Assembly: GCA_963835555.1 (NCBI GenBank)
Contig: CAWIGC010000037.1
Location: 1-64,000 of the forward strand
Length of the DNA stretch: 64,000 bases
Origin: Sulfopaludibacter sp963835555
Lineage (GTDB): Bacteria; Acidobacteriota; Terriglobia; Bryobacterales; Bryobacteraceae
Direction: 5' to 3'
Below are positions 18,044-27,456 of this stretch, one piece after another. Each line of letters begins with the position of its first letter. Position 1 is the stretch's first letter. A program made the translations under genes and the position numbers. The notes under the pieces were generated by a model. The model was not told the origin of the DNA. It saw nothing but the letters and a program-made list of their open reading frames with translations, and did not search any database.

Positions 18044-19222
18044 TCAGGCAGCTTCATGGATATACTGCGAGGGCGCCAGGAAGCGCAACAGGCAGCCCAC
18101 ACCGCCAAGATTCATCAGCACATCGCTGTGCTCCACCACTTCCACGCCACATTCGAGGCGCCCGGCAAGCCGTACCATTTCTTCTCTGATGTCGAACTCT
18201 CTCGGCAGTCCCATGCGGCAGGCCGGGCAGGCGTTGGGACAAGGCAAAACGAGTTCCAGTTTTCCACAGCGGCGGCACTCCCACCCGGCGCCCGGCTCAT
18301 AGCTACTGGCAATCACCAGGAAGTCCGCTTGCCCGGTCTTCAGCGCCTGCATCGTGGCGCTGGTTCCGGCCACCGCGAGTCCGTGAGTGTGGATCTGGGA
18401 GACCAGCCGCTCCGCGATCGCCTGCGACTCCTGTTCTTCATGTTCCAGGAAAGACTGGAGAGTGGAAGCGACCACGTCGGAAATCTGGTCGTTCGCAGCC
18501 GCGGGAACCGTGTCGATCAGCTTGGCCGCGAGATTTTTCGGTAGCGCATTCTTCACCGCCGGAAAGATGCGCGCACTGCCCGCCAGAATCAAATGACCGT
18601 AACCACCTTCGGCGATGACGCGTTCCAGAACCCGGACCAATTCGTTGACGAATTGTTTGGTTCGCTCGCGGCGGTGATCCTGAAAGTGATCCTTGGTCCA
18701 TTCATGCCCCACGCGGCTCCGCAGTTCCGGGCGCTTTCTCCAAACCTGTTCGGTAACCGATCCAAGGTTCACGCTAAGGATTCTGGCGGAGGTCTCCGTT
18801 GCCAGTAGAATGACATACCGGTCATAGTTGTCTTTGAGTTCCACCAGATGGTAAAGATTCGGGGTGGTCCCAACGGCAACCGAGTCCGGCAGAGGAACGT
18901 GAAATTGCAGCGGCAGGAAGAACGGGTGGTCTCCCTCGCGGACAAACACAGCGACTCCCTTTATCGATTTGGCGATCCCGGTTCGGAGGAAGGCCTGTAT
19001 CCGCGCCAGTGCTTCATCGAACGGCCGGAGCATTTTCGCCGGCAGCGATTGACGAATGGTCTGGGCGCGCTCTTCGAGGAAATTATGAACCCCCGGTAAA
19101 CCCTCCCCCACTTTCAAATAGCAACTGATTACAGGCGCTTCGCTCTCGTCAAGAGTAGCCAGCGTCCTGACGTGGTCTTCCAACTCTCCGGTCTTCACGA
19201 TGGGTCCTTTCCGGTTTGGCAT
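18044..19222 (-). CDS. eRF1-like protein (bacterial archaeo-eukaryotic release factor group)
   Basis: 392 residues. The order of segments fits the bacterial eRF1-like (baeRF) superfamily: an N-terminal domain (VISCYLKVGEGLPGVHNFLE), a middle RNase-H-like eRF1 domain 2 region (VILLATETSARILSVNLG) and an eRF1 domain 3 or L7Ae-like C-terminal part (ATMQALKTGQADFLVIAS). A zinc ribbon is inserted (CRRCG ... CPNACPAC). The conserved helix EWTKDHFQDHRRERTKQFVN is rich in basic residues. No GGQ motif of true release factors is seen. Proposed roles are ribosome rescue or stress response, without direct evidence here. Confidence 0.72.
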   Translation of the reverse strand: MPNRKGPIVKTGELEDHVRTLATLDESEAPVISCYLKVGEGLPGVHNFLEERAQTIRQSLPAKMLRPFDEALARIQAFLRTGIAKSIKGVAVFVREGDHPFFLPLQFHVPLPDSVAVGTTPNLYHLVELKDNYDRYVILLATETSARILSVNLGSVTEQVWRKRPELRSRVGHEWTKDHFQDHRRERTKQFVNELVRVLERVIAEGGYGHLILAGSARIFPAVKNALPKNLAAKLIDTVPAAANDQISDVVASTLQSFLEHEEQESQAIAERLVSQIHTHGLAVAGTSATMQALKTGQADFLVIASSYEPGAGWECRRCGKLELVLPCPNACPACRMGLPREFDIREEMVRLAGRLECGVEVVEHSDVLMNLGGVGCLLRFLAPSQYIHEAA

Positions 19223-19385
19223 ATGCGCCGGTTGACGCGATGTCAGCCAGCGGCAAACGGTCCAAACCTCTTCGACAGGCGTTGGAGTGCAATCCGCTGG
19301 CCAATAGGGCAGCTTCCGGGAACGGTCACGCGATGGGGGAAATCATTGTCGCAGTTCCCCACACAGGGGACCCTGACTGGCTGGT

Positions 19386-21815
19386 TTACTCGTACCGGAG
19401 CGCAATGATCGGGTCGATTTTCATGGCTCGCTGGGCGGGTAGATAAATGGCCAGTGCCGCGGCGGCGAGAAGCGTGACGGTGATGCCGATAAAGGTGTCC
19501 GGATCGTTGGCGGTCACTCCGAAAATCAGCGCCGACATGCCCCGCGCCATGGCATAAGCAGCCGGCAGGCCGATCGCCAGGCCGGTCCCGATGGTCCACA
19601 GTCCTTTGCGGAACACCATGGCCAACACGCTGGGGCGCGGCGCTCCCAGAGCCACGCGAATGCCGATTTCATGAGTCTGCTCAGACACCATGTAGGCCAT
19701 TACGCCGTACACCCCGATGGCCGAAAGCACCAGCGCCAGGACGCCGAAAACTCCCATCAACACGGCCATGTAGTTCAGTCCGATGGCTCGGTTATGAATC
19801 GCCTTCGCCATAGTCTGTACATCCGTGATGGGCTGCTCGGGATCTACCGCGCGAATCGCGCCCATGACCGCCGGCGCCAGGAGCAAGGGGTCGCCCGCCG
19901 CACGCACGCCTACGTCGAGCCAGAGCGCCGGGAACTGTTGATAGGAGACGTACAGGCAGCGCCGCGGTTCGCGATCGTAAGGATTGTGAGGCATATCGCC
20001 GGCCACGCCGACAACGGTCATCCACGGGTTCGCCGAATCCGCCGCCCCTAGTTTGATGTGCCGCCCGAGGGGCGACTCGCGGCGCCAGTAGCGGCGCGCC
20101 GCGCTCTGGCTGATCACCACCACCTTGGGCGCATCGGGGCCGTCGCGTTCGTTCAGGAAGCGCCCCGCCAGCAGCGGTACGTGGAGCGTTTCGAAGTAGC
20201 TCGCGCCGGCCACCTGGTACATGCCCTGCGGAAGGTTGGCCGGATCCGCGGTCTGGCCTTCAATCGTGAAGACCCGTCCGCTGGAATGGTCGCTGTAGGG
20301 CATGGCTGTGACTACCGCGGCGTTGCGCACCCCCGGCAGCGCCTGGATGCGCGTCAGCACGTCGCGGTAGAACGACAACCTCTGGAACGGCTCGTGGTAC
20401 TTCTTGTCCGTGAGGGCCAGGCGCAATTCCAGCAGGGTTGCGGGCTCCAGCCGGGCGCCGGTATCCACCAAGGTCTTGAAGCCGCGCACCATCAGTCCCG
20501 CGCCCACCAGCAGAACAACGGCCAGGGCGATTTCCGCCGTGACCAGAATGTTGCGCAAGCGGTGGCGGCCACGGCCCACCGAAGAGCCGCGCCCGCCCTC
20601 TTTCAGCGAATCGGTGAGATTCGGCCGGGAGCATTGCCAGGCCGGCGCCAGCCCCGAGAGAATTCCGGCGGCCACCGCGGCAGCCAGGGTGAACGCCAGC
20701 GCGCGGCTGTCCAACTGCATGCTCTTCCAGCCCACGATGTAACGTTCGATTTCGGGCGGCATGCCGTTCTTGATCGCCATGAGGCCCCACTTGCCGATGA
20801 GCAGTCCCAGCGCCGCGCCCGCCAGCGAGAGCAGCACGCTCTCCGTCACCAGTTGCGTGATCATGCGCCAGCGACTGGCTCCCAAGGCCGTGCGCACGGC
20901 CACTTCGCGCAGACGCCCGGTGGCTCTTGCGAACTGCAGGTTGGCCACGTTGGCGCAGGCGATCAACAGCACGAACAGCACGGCGCCCAACAGCATCAGG
21001 GAATACTGCTCGGTCTCGTAATCCACCAGGAAACGGTGCGCCGGCCAGATCATGAAGCGCCGCGTTTTATTGGTCTCCGGATAGGACGCGGCCAGCCGCG
21101 CCGCGATGCTGCTCAATTCCGATTCGGCCTGGGCGATGGTGCGTCCGGGTTTGAGCCGCGCCACCGCCACCAGCGAATCGCTCTTGCGTGAGGAGCGCTG
21201 CGCCGGTGTTTGCGCCAGCGGCGTCCAGACTTCGGTGGCGATCGGGAAATCGTAGCTGGCGGGCATGACGCCGCTCACCACGAAGTTCTGGTCGTCGAAG
21301 CGCACGTTCCTCCCCACGATTGCCCGGTCCGCGCCGAAGCGGCGACGCCACAGCTTATCGCTGAGCACCACCTCGCGTTCCCTTCCGGGCTGGTCTTCAC
21401 CGGGCTGGAAGGCGCGGCCGAGCGCCGGCTGCACGCCCATCACATCGAAGAAATTGGCGCTCACCAGTGCCTGTGAGACTCGTTCCGGCTCATTGCCTCC
21501 ACCCACAATATTGGCCGAGCCATATTGAAAGTGCGCGATGTCCGCCAGCGAAGTACCATCACGCCGGATGTCATCCAAGTCTGCGGGAGTAATGTTGTCG
21601 GCGTCATGGGGGGAGTCCGGGACACGCTCGAGCACCATCACCAGCGTTTCCATATGCGGCAGCGAGACCGGCTTCCACAACAACGCGTCGGTGACGCTGA
21701 AGATGGCGCTGGTGGCGCCGATTCCGAGCGCCAGGGTGAGCACGGCGGTAATCAGGAATGCCGGAGAGTGGCGCAGGCTGCGCGCCCCGAAACGGATGTC
21801 CTGCCAGAGATTCAC
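19386..21815 (-). CDS. Orphan MacB/FtsX-type ABC transporter permease (ADOP family)
   Basis: 809 residues with the acidobacterial duplicated orphan permease layout: N-terminal helix (FLITAVLTLALGIGATSAIF), MacB-like periplasmic domain (about 50-240), FtsX core of three helices (about 270-410), a soluble linker, a second MacB-like periplasmic domain (about 430-640) and a second FtsX core (about 690-800). No ATPase gene is adjacent, which is normal for this family. Transport substrate is unknown; MacB-type machines act on periplasmic substrates. GGAGGG lies just before the start. Confidence 0.85.
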   Translation of the reverse strand: MNLWQDIRFGARSLRHSPAFLITAVLTLALGIGATSAIFSVTDALLWKPVSLPHMETLVMVLERVPDSPHDADNITPADLDDIRRDGTSLADIAHFQYGSANIVGGGNEPERVSQALVSANFFDVMGVQPALGRAFQPGEDQPGREREVVLSDKLWRRRFGADRAIVGRNVRFDDQNFVVSGVMPASYDFPIATEVWTPLAQTPAQRSSRKSDSLVAVARLKPGRTIAQAESELSSIAARLAASYPETNKTRRFMIWPAHRFLVDYETEQYSLMLLGAVLFVLLIACANVANLQFARATGRLREVAVRTALGASRWRMITQLVTESVLLSLAGAALGLLIGKWGLMAIKNGMPPEIERYIVGWKSMQLDSRALAFTLAAAVAAGILSGLAPAWQCSRPNLTDSLKEGGRGSSVGRGRHRLRNILVTAEIALAVVLLVGAGLMVRGFKTLVDTGARLEPATLLELRLALTDKKYHEPFQRLSFYRDVLTRIQALPGVRNAAVVTAMPYSDHSSGRVFTIEGQTADPANLPQGMYQVAGASYFETLHVPLLAGRFLNERDGPDAPKVVVISQSAARRYWRRESPLGRHIKLGAADSANPWMTVVGVAGDMPHNPYDREPRRCLYVSYQQFPALWLDVGVRAAGDPLLLAPAVMGAIRAVDPEQPITDVQTMAKAIHNRAIGLNYMAVLMGVFGVLALVLSAIGVYGVMAYMVSEQTHEIGIRVALGAPRPSVLAMVFRKGLWTIGTGLAIGLPAAYAMARGMSALIFGVTANDPDTFIGITVTLLAAAALAIYLPAQRAMKIDPIIALRYE

Positions 21816-21877
21816 GCTTGTCCCTCCAAACAGACCAATACGAACGGCGCCTGCCGCGAGTTCGCAGAAAACAGCGT

Positions 21878-22612
21878 CTATTCGTGCTTTTCCAATGTCA
21901 AGGTGATGGTGCCGATGGTGATCTGCATGCGGACGCGAATCTGAACGGGCAAGCGCCGCCGGTCGTCGGTAAACCAGAGATTCAAACGCGCGGGCCGGTG
22001 AAACAGTACATCGTTGAACAAATAAACTTCGTAGCGGATGGTGTGGAAGGTGCCTTCCGGCGTTTTGATATCTTCGCGCGCCTGCGCTTCCACTTTTGCC
22101 AAAGCGCTCTTTTTGCCGTCCGTTACGGCGACCGTAGCGCTCTGCCCCGGCTCCAGCGGCAGCGTGCGCATGTAATACATGCCGCCCACCACGTCATGTA
22201 CGCAGGCGGGAATATCGATCTGGCGCTGCAGCAGCAGGGCATTCTTGATGCGGTCGCGCTCCAGGTAGTCGGCCTTACGCGCGGCGGCGTCATAGGCGAT
22301 GCGCGTTTCGCGCTGGCGGCTGCCCTCCTGGGAGGTGAACAACGAAGATTCGGCGCACTGATTCGGACCGAGATTCACGGCGTAATTGTCTTCCACCCGG
22401 AACAGCTTGGAAACCAGCCCCACCGATTCCAGATGCAGGTTGACGTGGCCGCCGCCGCGCGGCGTGGCGGTCCATTCCACGGTGGCTTTGCCCGCTGTGA
22501 TCAGCCGCCATTCCACGTTGTAGTGAAGCGTTTCCCTGGCAGGCAACGGATTGTTCTGTGCGAAGACAGACGCGTAGCCGGCCAGCAACAAGGCCATCAA
22601 CCGGAAGAGCAT
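21878..22612 (-). CDS. DUF3108 secreted protein
   Basis: 244 residues with a signal peptide (MLFRLMALLLAGYASVFA), then a beta-rich domain with LHYNVEWRLITAGKATVEW near the start and RLNLWFTDDRRRLPVQIRVR near the end, both typical of DUF3108. Family members are periplasmic or outer-membrane-associated proteins of unknown biochemical role. It is 62 bases upstream of the ADOP permease on the same strand and may be in its operon. Confidence 0.75.
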   Translation of the reverse strand: MLFRLMALLLAGYASVFAQNNPLPARETLHYNVEWRLITAGKATVEWTATPRGGGHVNLHLESVGLVSKLFRVEDNYAVNLGPNQCAESSLFTSQEGSRQRETRIAYDAAARKADYLERDRIKNALLLQRQIDIPACVHDVVGGMYYMRTLPLEPGQSATVAVTDGKKSALAKVEAQAREDIKTPEGTFHTIRYEVYLFNDVLFHRPARLNLWFTDDRRRLPVQIRVRMQITIGTITLTLEKHE

Positions 22613-22736
22613 GAAAGAGTCAGTGTCTCAGATGCGGAGAGGGCGGCGCAAATCTGCGGAACATTGCCGCCGCCCGGTGCGTATCCCGCTGAAGAGCCTC
22701 GGCTAATAACCGCACCGCTGGTGCGTCGTGAAAAGG

Positions 22737-22742
22737 GATAAT
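22737..22742 (+). promoter_or_regulatory. -10-like GATAAT before the TolB-like gene
   Basis: GATAAT ends eight bases before the ATG at 22751, with no ribosome binding site between. This is consistent with a leaderless transcript. Confidence 0.4.
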
Positions 22743-22750
22743 CGAAGCAT

Positions 22751-24505
22751 ATGGCATCTGGCACCCTGGTTCGCCGCCCGGCGGTACTGCTTGCGCTGGC
22801 TCTGTGCGCCGTGGGCGGCGTGGTGACTCTGCTCGGCAGGCTGGCTGGCGGTCCCGCCGTGGATTTGAAAAAGACCCCGCTCACCAGTGAAGCCGGCGGC
22901 CACGCCTACCCCGCGTTCGCACCCGATGGAAAGCGCGTCGCCTTTAGCGGACACGATACGTCGAAAGATGCCGTCTCTCACATTTTCGTGCAGCCTGTTG
23001 CCGGCGGCGGTTCGCTGCAAGTCACCCAGGGCGAGGGCAACGACATCGGCCCTGTCTGGTCGCCGGACGGCGCCAGCCTGGCATTTCTGCGCATTGCCGG
23101 CGATCGCGCGCAGGTGATCGTGATTCCCTCAGCGGGCGGAGCCGAACGCAAGGTTGTGGAGTTCGACGCTCCGGTAAGCGGCGAAGACGAGGACGCGGAG
23201 CTTTCGCCCTCGGTAGCCTGGACGCGCGACGGCAAAACTCTGCTGGTCTCCGCGCCGGCGGGCGAACAGCAGATTCCCGCCATCAGCACAGTACCGAGCG
23301 AAGGCGGCGCGCTGCAGGCGATCACCAGACCGCCCGGGAGTTCGCGCGGCGATACCAATCCGGCGGTCTCGCCGGATGGCAAGAACGTGGCCTTCGTGCG
23401 CAAACTGGATGGCGACCGCGCCGACCTGTACCTGTGCGACCTGAACGGCAACGGCGTTCGCCAGCTCACCTTCGACGGCAACACCATCCATGGCATCGCG
23501 TGGACCGCCGGCGGCGAGGACCTGATGTACTCGGCCAATCGGGGGACCGGCTGGCGCCTTTGGCGCGTGCCGGCATACGGCGGCAGCCCGCGCGACCTCC
23601 TGGTGAGCGGCAACCATGCAACCTATCCCGCCGTGGCGCCCACCGGCAATCGCCTGGCATTCACCGAGAGCCCTTCGGTGGCGGAGGTCTGGATCGCGCA
23701 ACTGGGATCAGGATCGGGAGAGCCGGAGCATGAGCGGCCGCTGATCCGATCCTCGGGCCGGGAGACGAATCCGTCGATCTCACCCGACGGCCAGCGTGTA
23801 GCCAACATCTCCGATCAGAGCGGCGAGCAGGAGATCTGGATCACCGAGGCCGACGGCACGCGCACGCAGCTTACGCGTCTGGAAGGACGGCGCATGGGCC
23901 AGCCGCTTTGGTCGCCGGACGGCAAAACGCTGTTGTGCGTGACTCGCGGGCCCAACGGCGCGGAAGTGTTCTCCGTCCCGGCGGCAGGCGGCAAGGCCAC
24001 GCGCGTGCTATCCGACGCCACCGATGCTTCCTGGTCGCATGACGGCAAATCGATTTACTACACCCGCTTCGACGGCACAATCTGGAATGCGGCGGCCGAC
24101 GGAACCAACGCGCGCCAGATCGCCATGCGCCGCGGCGGCGGGGGCGGCAACCCGCACGAATCGCCGGACGGTAAGACCGTGTACTACCGGAGCCGCCGCG
24201 CCATCTGGCGCATTCCCGCGGAAGGCGGCGACGGAGAAGAGGCGTTCGTGCCCGAACACGATCTGATGTGGGGTAGCATTCAGGTCACGGCCAAAGGCAT
24301 CTACTACCTGGAGTTCGAGCGCAGCGCGCGCCTCCTGGTGGTAGTCTTCCACGACTTCGCGACCGGGAAAAGCCAGCCCGTGGTTCGCTTCAAGGACAAC
24401 TATCGCTTCGACGGCTATTCCATTTCCCCGGACGGGAAGCATGTGCTTTACTCCAAAGTGGACCAGAACGAGACGAATCTCGTACTGGTGGAAAACTTCC
24501 GGTGA
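22751..24505 (+). CDS. Secreted TolB-like WD40/PD40 beta-propeller protein
   Basis: 584 residues. An N-terminal signal or anchor (AVLLALALCAVGGVVTLLG) is followed by at least ten PD40 blades with the repeated core SPDGKxVAF (for example AFAPDGKRVAFSGHD, WSPDGASLAFLR, VSPDGKNVAFVRK, SPDGQRVANISD, WSPDGKTLLCV, SPDGKTVYYRS, SPDGKHVLYSK). The propeller probably binds proteins or peptides in the periplasm. There is no catalytic domain at either end, unlike the longer WD40-protease fusions of Acidobacteria. Its stop overlaps the next start codon (GTGA). Confidence 0.85.
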   Translation: MASGTLVRRPAVLLALALCAVGGVVTLLGRLAGGPAVDLKKTPLTSEAGGHAYPAFAPDGKRVAFSGHDTSKDAVSHIFVQPVAGGGSLQVTQGEGNDIGPVWSPDGASLAFLRIAGDRAQVIVIPSAGGAERKVVEFDAPVSGEDEDAELSPSVAWTRDGKTLLVSAPAGEQQIPAISTVPSEGGALQAITRPPGSSRGDTNPAVSPDGKNVAFVRKLDGDRADLYLCDLNGNGVRQLTFDGNTIHGIAWTAGGEDLMYSANRGTGWRLWRVPAYGGSPRDLLVSGNHATYPAVAPTGNRLAFTESPSVAEVWIAQLGSGSGEPEHERPLIRSSGRETNPSISPDGQRVANISDQSGEQEIWITEADGTRTQLTRLEGRRMGQPLWSPDGKTLLCVTRGPNGAEVFSVPAAGGKATRVLSDATDASWSHDGKSIYYTRFDGTIWNAAADGTNARQIAMRRGGGGGNPHESPDGKTVYYRSRRAIWRIPAEGGDGEEAFVPEHDLMWGSIQVTAKGIYYLEFERSARLLVVVFHDFATGKSQPVVRFKDNYRFDGYSISPDGKHVLYSKVDQNETNLVLVENFR

Positions 24506-24768
24506 AGCAGGACGCGACATTTTTCGAAGGCAAAGAGCCGGTTCTGATCTTTATCGCCAAGCGGCTCCGCGATGCGATTCGGCTGGAAACCCTTCTGAGC
24601 GAGGCCGGTCTCGATTTCGGCGTAGAAGCCGACCAATACACCGGAGGGCTGATCTTCCGGACGGTGCGTGCCGGAGCTTTCTTTTATGTCCTGCCGGAAG
24701 CACTGGAGGCCGCCCATGGGGTGCTGCGCGCCAATGGCTTCAAACCGCAGGAACCGGATACGCCATAA
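24502..24768 (+). CDS. Small DUF2007-like protein
   Basis: 88 residues starting at a GTG that overlaps the propeller gene's stop (GTGA), so translation is likely coupled. The sequence (VLIFIAKRLRDAIRLETLLSEAGLDFGVEAD, shown only in part: RLRDAIRLETLLSEAG) fits a small ferredoxin-like fold similar to DUF2007 proteins, thought to be putative signal-transducing domains. There is no membrane segment. The assignment is tentative. Confidence 0.55.
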   Translation: MKQDATFFEGKEPVLIFIAKRLRDAIRLETLLSEAGLDFGVEADQYTGGLIFRTVRAGAFFYVLPEALEAAHGVLRANGFKPQEPDTP

Positions 24769-24863
24769 CGCGCCAGGATTTCGGCACCCCCCGCTCTGTA
24801 CCCCGGCTCACATCAATTTTCCGCCCGGCCGCGCTCCGTCGGTTAGACTGTAAGGACGGTTTT

Positions 24864-26027
24864 ATGCCCGCACAAACTTACCTGGGCCGCGCGCTCTCTC
24901 AAGCTCGCGAGCATACCGACGAATTGTTCGGCCTGGTCCGTCCAGATTCGTTGTACCAACGTCCCATTCCCGAGCGGCATCGCATCATTTTCTATATTGG
25001 GCACTTGGAAGCGTTCGATTGGAACCTGATCGCCCGCTACGCTCTGGATAGAGCATCGTTCCACCCCACGTTCGATCGCCTGTTCGCGTTCGGCATCGAT
25101 CCGCCGCCGGGCCAACTACCCGCCGATCAGCCTTCGGACTGGCCGGTGCTGAGCGAAGTGGAACGGTACAACCGCCGCACCCGCGATGAGATCGATGAAC
25201 TGCTGGATCACGTACCGGAGCAGCTATTGCACGTGGCCCTGGAGCATCGCCTGATGCACGCCGAAACGTTCGCCTACATTCTGCACAATCTGGAGCACGA
25301 ACGGAAGATCGCGCCTTTCCAGACGCCGCCCGCCGCCGGGCCCGCCTCTGGCGGTACGCGATTCGTGGCGGTCCCGGAAGGGGATGCCCGGTTGGGGCTC
25401 GAGGACCGCGATGCTTTCGGCTGGGATAACGAGTTCGGCGCGCATACGGTTCCGGTTGCCGCATTTTCGGTGGCGCAAAATAAAGTCACCAATGGCGAAT
25501 ACCTGGCCTTCGTGCGCGAAGGAGCCGCTCCGCCTTTTTTCTGGGCGGATCGCGCCGGCCGCTGGTTCTATCGGGGTATGTTCAGCGAATATCCACTGCC
25601 TTTGGAGTGTCCCGTCTACGTGACGCACGACGAAGCCCAAGCCTATGCGCGCTGGCGCGGCATGCGCCTGCCCACGGAAGCCGAGTATCATCGCGCCATC
25701 TCCCTGGCCCCGGCGCCGTCGCCCGCGGCGGACAATTTCGATTTTCAGCACTGGGACCCGGTCCCGGTTTCCGCATCCGGCGAGCAAGCCGCGCAGCTTA
25801 CCGGTAATGGTTGGGAATGGACCTCCACGCCGTTCGCTCCGTTTCCCGGCTTTGAGCCCTTTCCGTTCTACCGGAATTACTCCGAGCCGTTCTTCGATGG
25901 CCGGCATTATGTATTGAAGGGCGCTTCGCCGCGCACGGCCGCCTGCTTCGCACGGCCCTCTTTCCGCAACTGGTTCCGCCCGCAGTATCCTTACCTCTAC
26001 GCCACATTCCGGTTGGTGGAAGGCTGA
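24864..26027 (+). CDS. egtB: Ergothioneine sulfoxide synthase EgtB
   Basis: 387 residues from the ATG at 24864, preceded by AAGGA. The N-terminal DinB-like domain supplies iron ligands: histidine in YIGHLEAFDWNL and the HxxxH in LEHRLMHAETF. The C-terminal formylglycine-generating-enzyme-like domain begins near FGWDNEFGAHTVPV and ends RNWFRPQYPYLYATFRL. EgtB is a non-haem iron enzyme that joins hercynine to a thiol and oxidises the sulfur. The gene overlaps egtD by one base (TGATG). No egtA or egtC is nearby, so cysteine rather than gamma-glutamylcysteine may be the donor, as reported for an acidobacterial EgtB. Confidence 0.88.
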   Translation: MPAQTYLGRALSQAREHTDELFGLVRPDSLYQRPIPERHRIIFYIGHLEAFDWNLIARYALDRASFHPTFDRLFAFGIDPPPGQLPADQPSDWPVLSEVERYNRRTRDEIDELLDHVPEQLLHVALEHRLMHAETFAYILHNLEHERKIAPFQTPPAAGPASGGTRFVAVPEGDARLGLEDRDAFGWDNEFGAHTVPVAAFSVAQNKVTNGEYLAFVREGAAPPFFWADRAGRWFYRGMFSEYPLPLECPVYVTHDEAQAYARWRGMRLPTEAEYHRAISLAPAPSPAADNFDFQHWDPVPVSASGEQAAQLTGNGWEWTSTPFAPFPGFEPFPFYRNYSEPFFDGRHYVLKGASPRTAACFARPSFRNWFRPQYPYLYATFRLVEG

Positions 26028-26977
26028 TGCCCGCTCCGGCGTGCGACCATTCCTTTGCGTCCGCTGTGCGCGCCGGCCTGACCAGCGCGCCGCAGAAGAC
26101 GCTGCCGTGCCAGTATTTCTACGATGAGGTAGGCTCTGCCCTGTTCGAAGCCATTACCACGCTTCCGGAGTATGGCCTGACCCGCGCCGACGCCCGCGTT
26201 CTGCAGGCGCATGCCGGCGACCTGGCCGGCCTGCTTCCCGCCGACCTGATGGTGGCGGAACTCGGCAGCGGCACTGGGAGCAAAACGCGCCCCATTCTGG
26301 AACAGATCGCGAAACGGCGCGCCGCCGTCTACTGCCCCATCGACGTGTCCGGCTCCGCGCTGGACAAATGCGTGCTGGAGATGAGCGGCGTAGCGGAGGT
26401 GTTCCCGCTCGAAGCCACATATTTGGAAGGCCTGCGGGCCGCCGGCGAGCGCCGCGCCGAAGGCCAGACGCTGCTGCTGCTCTTTCTGGGAAGCACTATC
26501 GGCAACTTCGAACCAGAGGCGGCAATCGATTTTCTCTACTCGTTGCGCCAGGCCTTGCAACCCGGCGATGCGCTGCTGCTGGGTACCGATATGGTGAAAC
26601 CCGTGGAGCGCCTGGTCGCCGCGTACGACGACCCGACGGGAGTCAACGCCGCATTCAATCTGAACCTCCTGGCCCGGATCAATCGCGAACTGGATGCCGA
26701 TTTCAATCTCCGCCGGTTCGAGCACCTGATTCGCTATGTGCCCGGCGCGCAGCGCATTGAAATGCATCTTCGGTCGCGAATCCGCCAGGTGGTAAAGATC
26801 CCGCAGGCCGGACTGACGGTGGAGTTCGCGTCCGGTGAGACGATCTACACCGAATCCTGCCACAAATTCCGGCCCGAGCAGATCTGCGAGATGGCGCGCG
26901 CCTGCGGCTTCCGGCTGGCGGAGCAATGGGTGGACGCGGAGTGGCCGTTCGCGGAGAGTCTGTTGCTAGCGGTCTAG
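26027..26977 (+). CDS. egtD: L-histidine N-alpha-methyltransferase EgtD
   Basis: 316 residues, the usual EgtD size. It trimethylates histidine to hercynine with S-adenosylmethionine, the step before EgtB. The family start CQYFYDEVGSALFEAITTLPEYG, the SAM-binding motif VAELGSGTGSKTRPIL and the LLLFLGSTIGNFEPEAA block are all present (each shown within 20 residues or in part). The C-terminus has ETIYTESCHKF. It starts on the last base of the egtB stop, so the two form a two-gene operon. Confidence 0.92.
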   Translation: MPAPACDHSFASAVRAGLTSAPQKTLPCQYFYDEVGSALFEAITTLPEYGLTRADARVLQAHAGDLAGLLPADLMVAELGSGTGSKTRPILEQIAKRRAAVYCPIDVSGSALDKCVLEMSGVAEVFPLEATYLEGLRAAGERRAEGQTLLLLFLGSTIGNFEPEAAIDFLYSLRQALQPGDALLLGTDMVKPVERLVAAYDDPTGVNAAFNLNLLARINRELDADFNLRRFEHLIRYVPGAQRIEMHLRSRIRQVVKIPQAGLTVEFASGETIYTESCHKFRPEQICEMARACGFRLAEQWVDAEWPFAESLLLAV

Positions 26978-27075
26978 CGGACCCGCCGGACACTTTCTCG
27001 AGTGCCGGCGCAATCAACTATCGTGCAAGCTTCGAGGCCGGCTCGCGCGGAGACCGCGACATCAGGCCAGCTAAG

Positions 27076-27456
27076 CTAGGCCCAGTAGGGCTTGGCCCCG
27101 TAATATTTGGAGACTTCCGCGCCCCAGGCCCGGTCTGCCATGTTTGGCCAGTGAGCCTTGTCGAAACCGGGAGCGCGCTCCAACAACTTTTTGTCGATAT
27201 CCAGGATGAACTGCTCGTCGTCGGTGTCTACCATCAGGGCGCTCCAGGGAATGGCGAACAGCTTATCCCCCATGCCCAGGAACCCCCCGAATGAAAGGAC
27301 CGCGTAGGCCACGCGGCCATTTTCGACATCGATCATCAAATGTTCGATTGTTCCGAGATTATCCTTCTGACGATTCACTACCTTATCGCCAGTAACAGTG
27401 TCTGCCGCCAGAATACTGTGCATCCATCGGCCTTTGGCGTCTCGTGTTTGTGGCAT
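27076..27456 (-). CDS. PRC-barrel domain protein
   Basis: 126 residues. The PRC-barrel pattern runs from about residue 13 to 95: SILAADTVTGDKVVNRQKDN, LGTIEHLMIDVENGRVAYAV, FGGFLGMGDKLFAIPWSAL. The domain is a small beta barrel used in RNA-processing and photosynthetic proteins and, in single-domain soil-bacterial forms, often linked to stress. The C-terminal extension has two tryptophans (HWPNMADRAW ... KPYWA). No partner gene is adjacent. Confidence 0.82.
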   Translation of the reverse strand: MPQTRDAKGRWMHSILAADTVTGDKVVNRQKDNLGTIEHLMIDVENGRVAYAVLSFGGFLGMGDKLFAIPWSALMVDTDDEQFILDIDKKLLERAPGFDKAHWPNMADRAWGAEVSKYYGAKPYWA

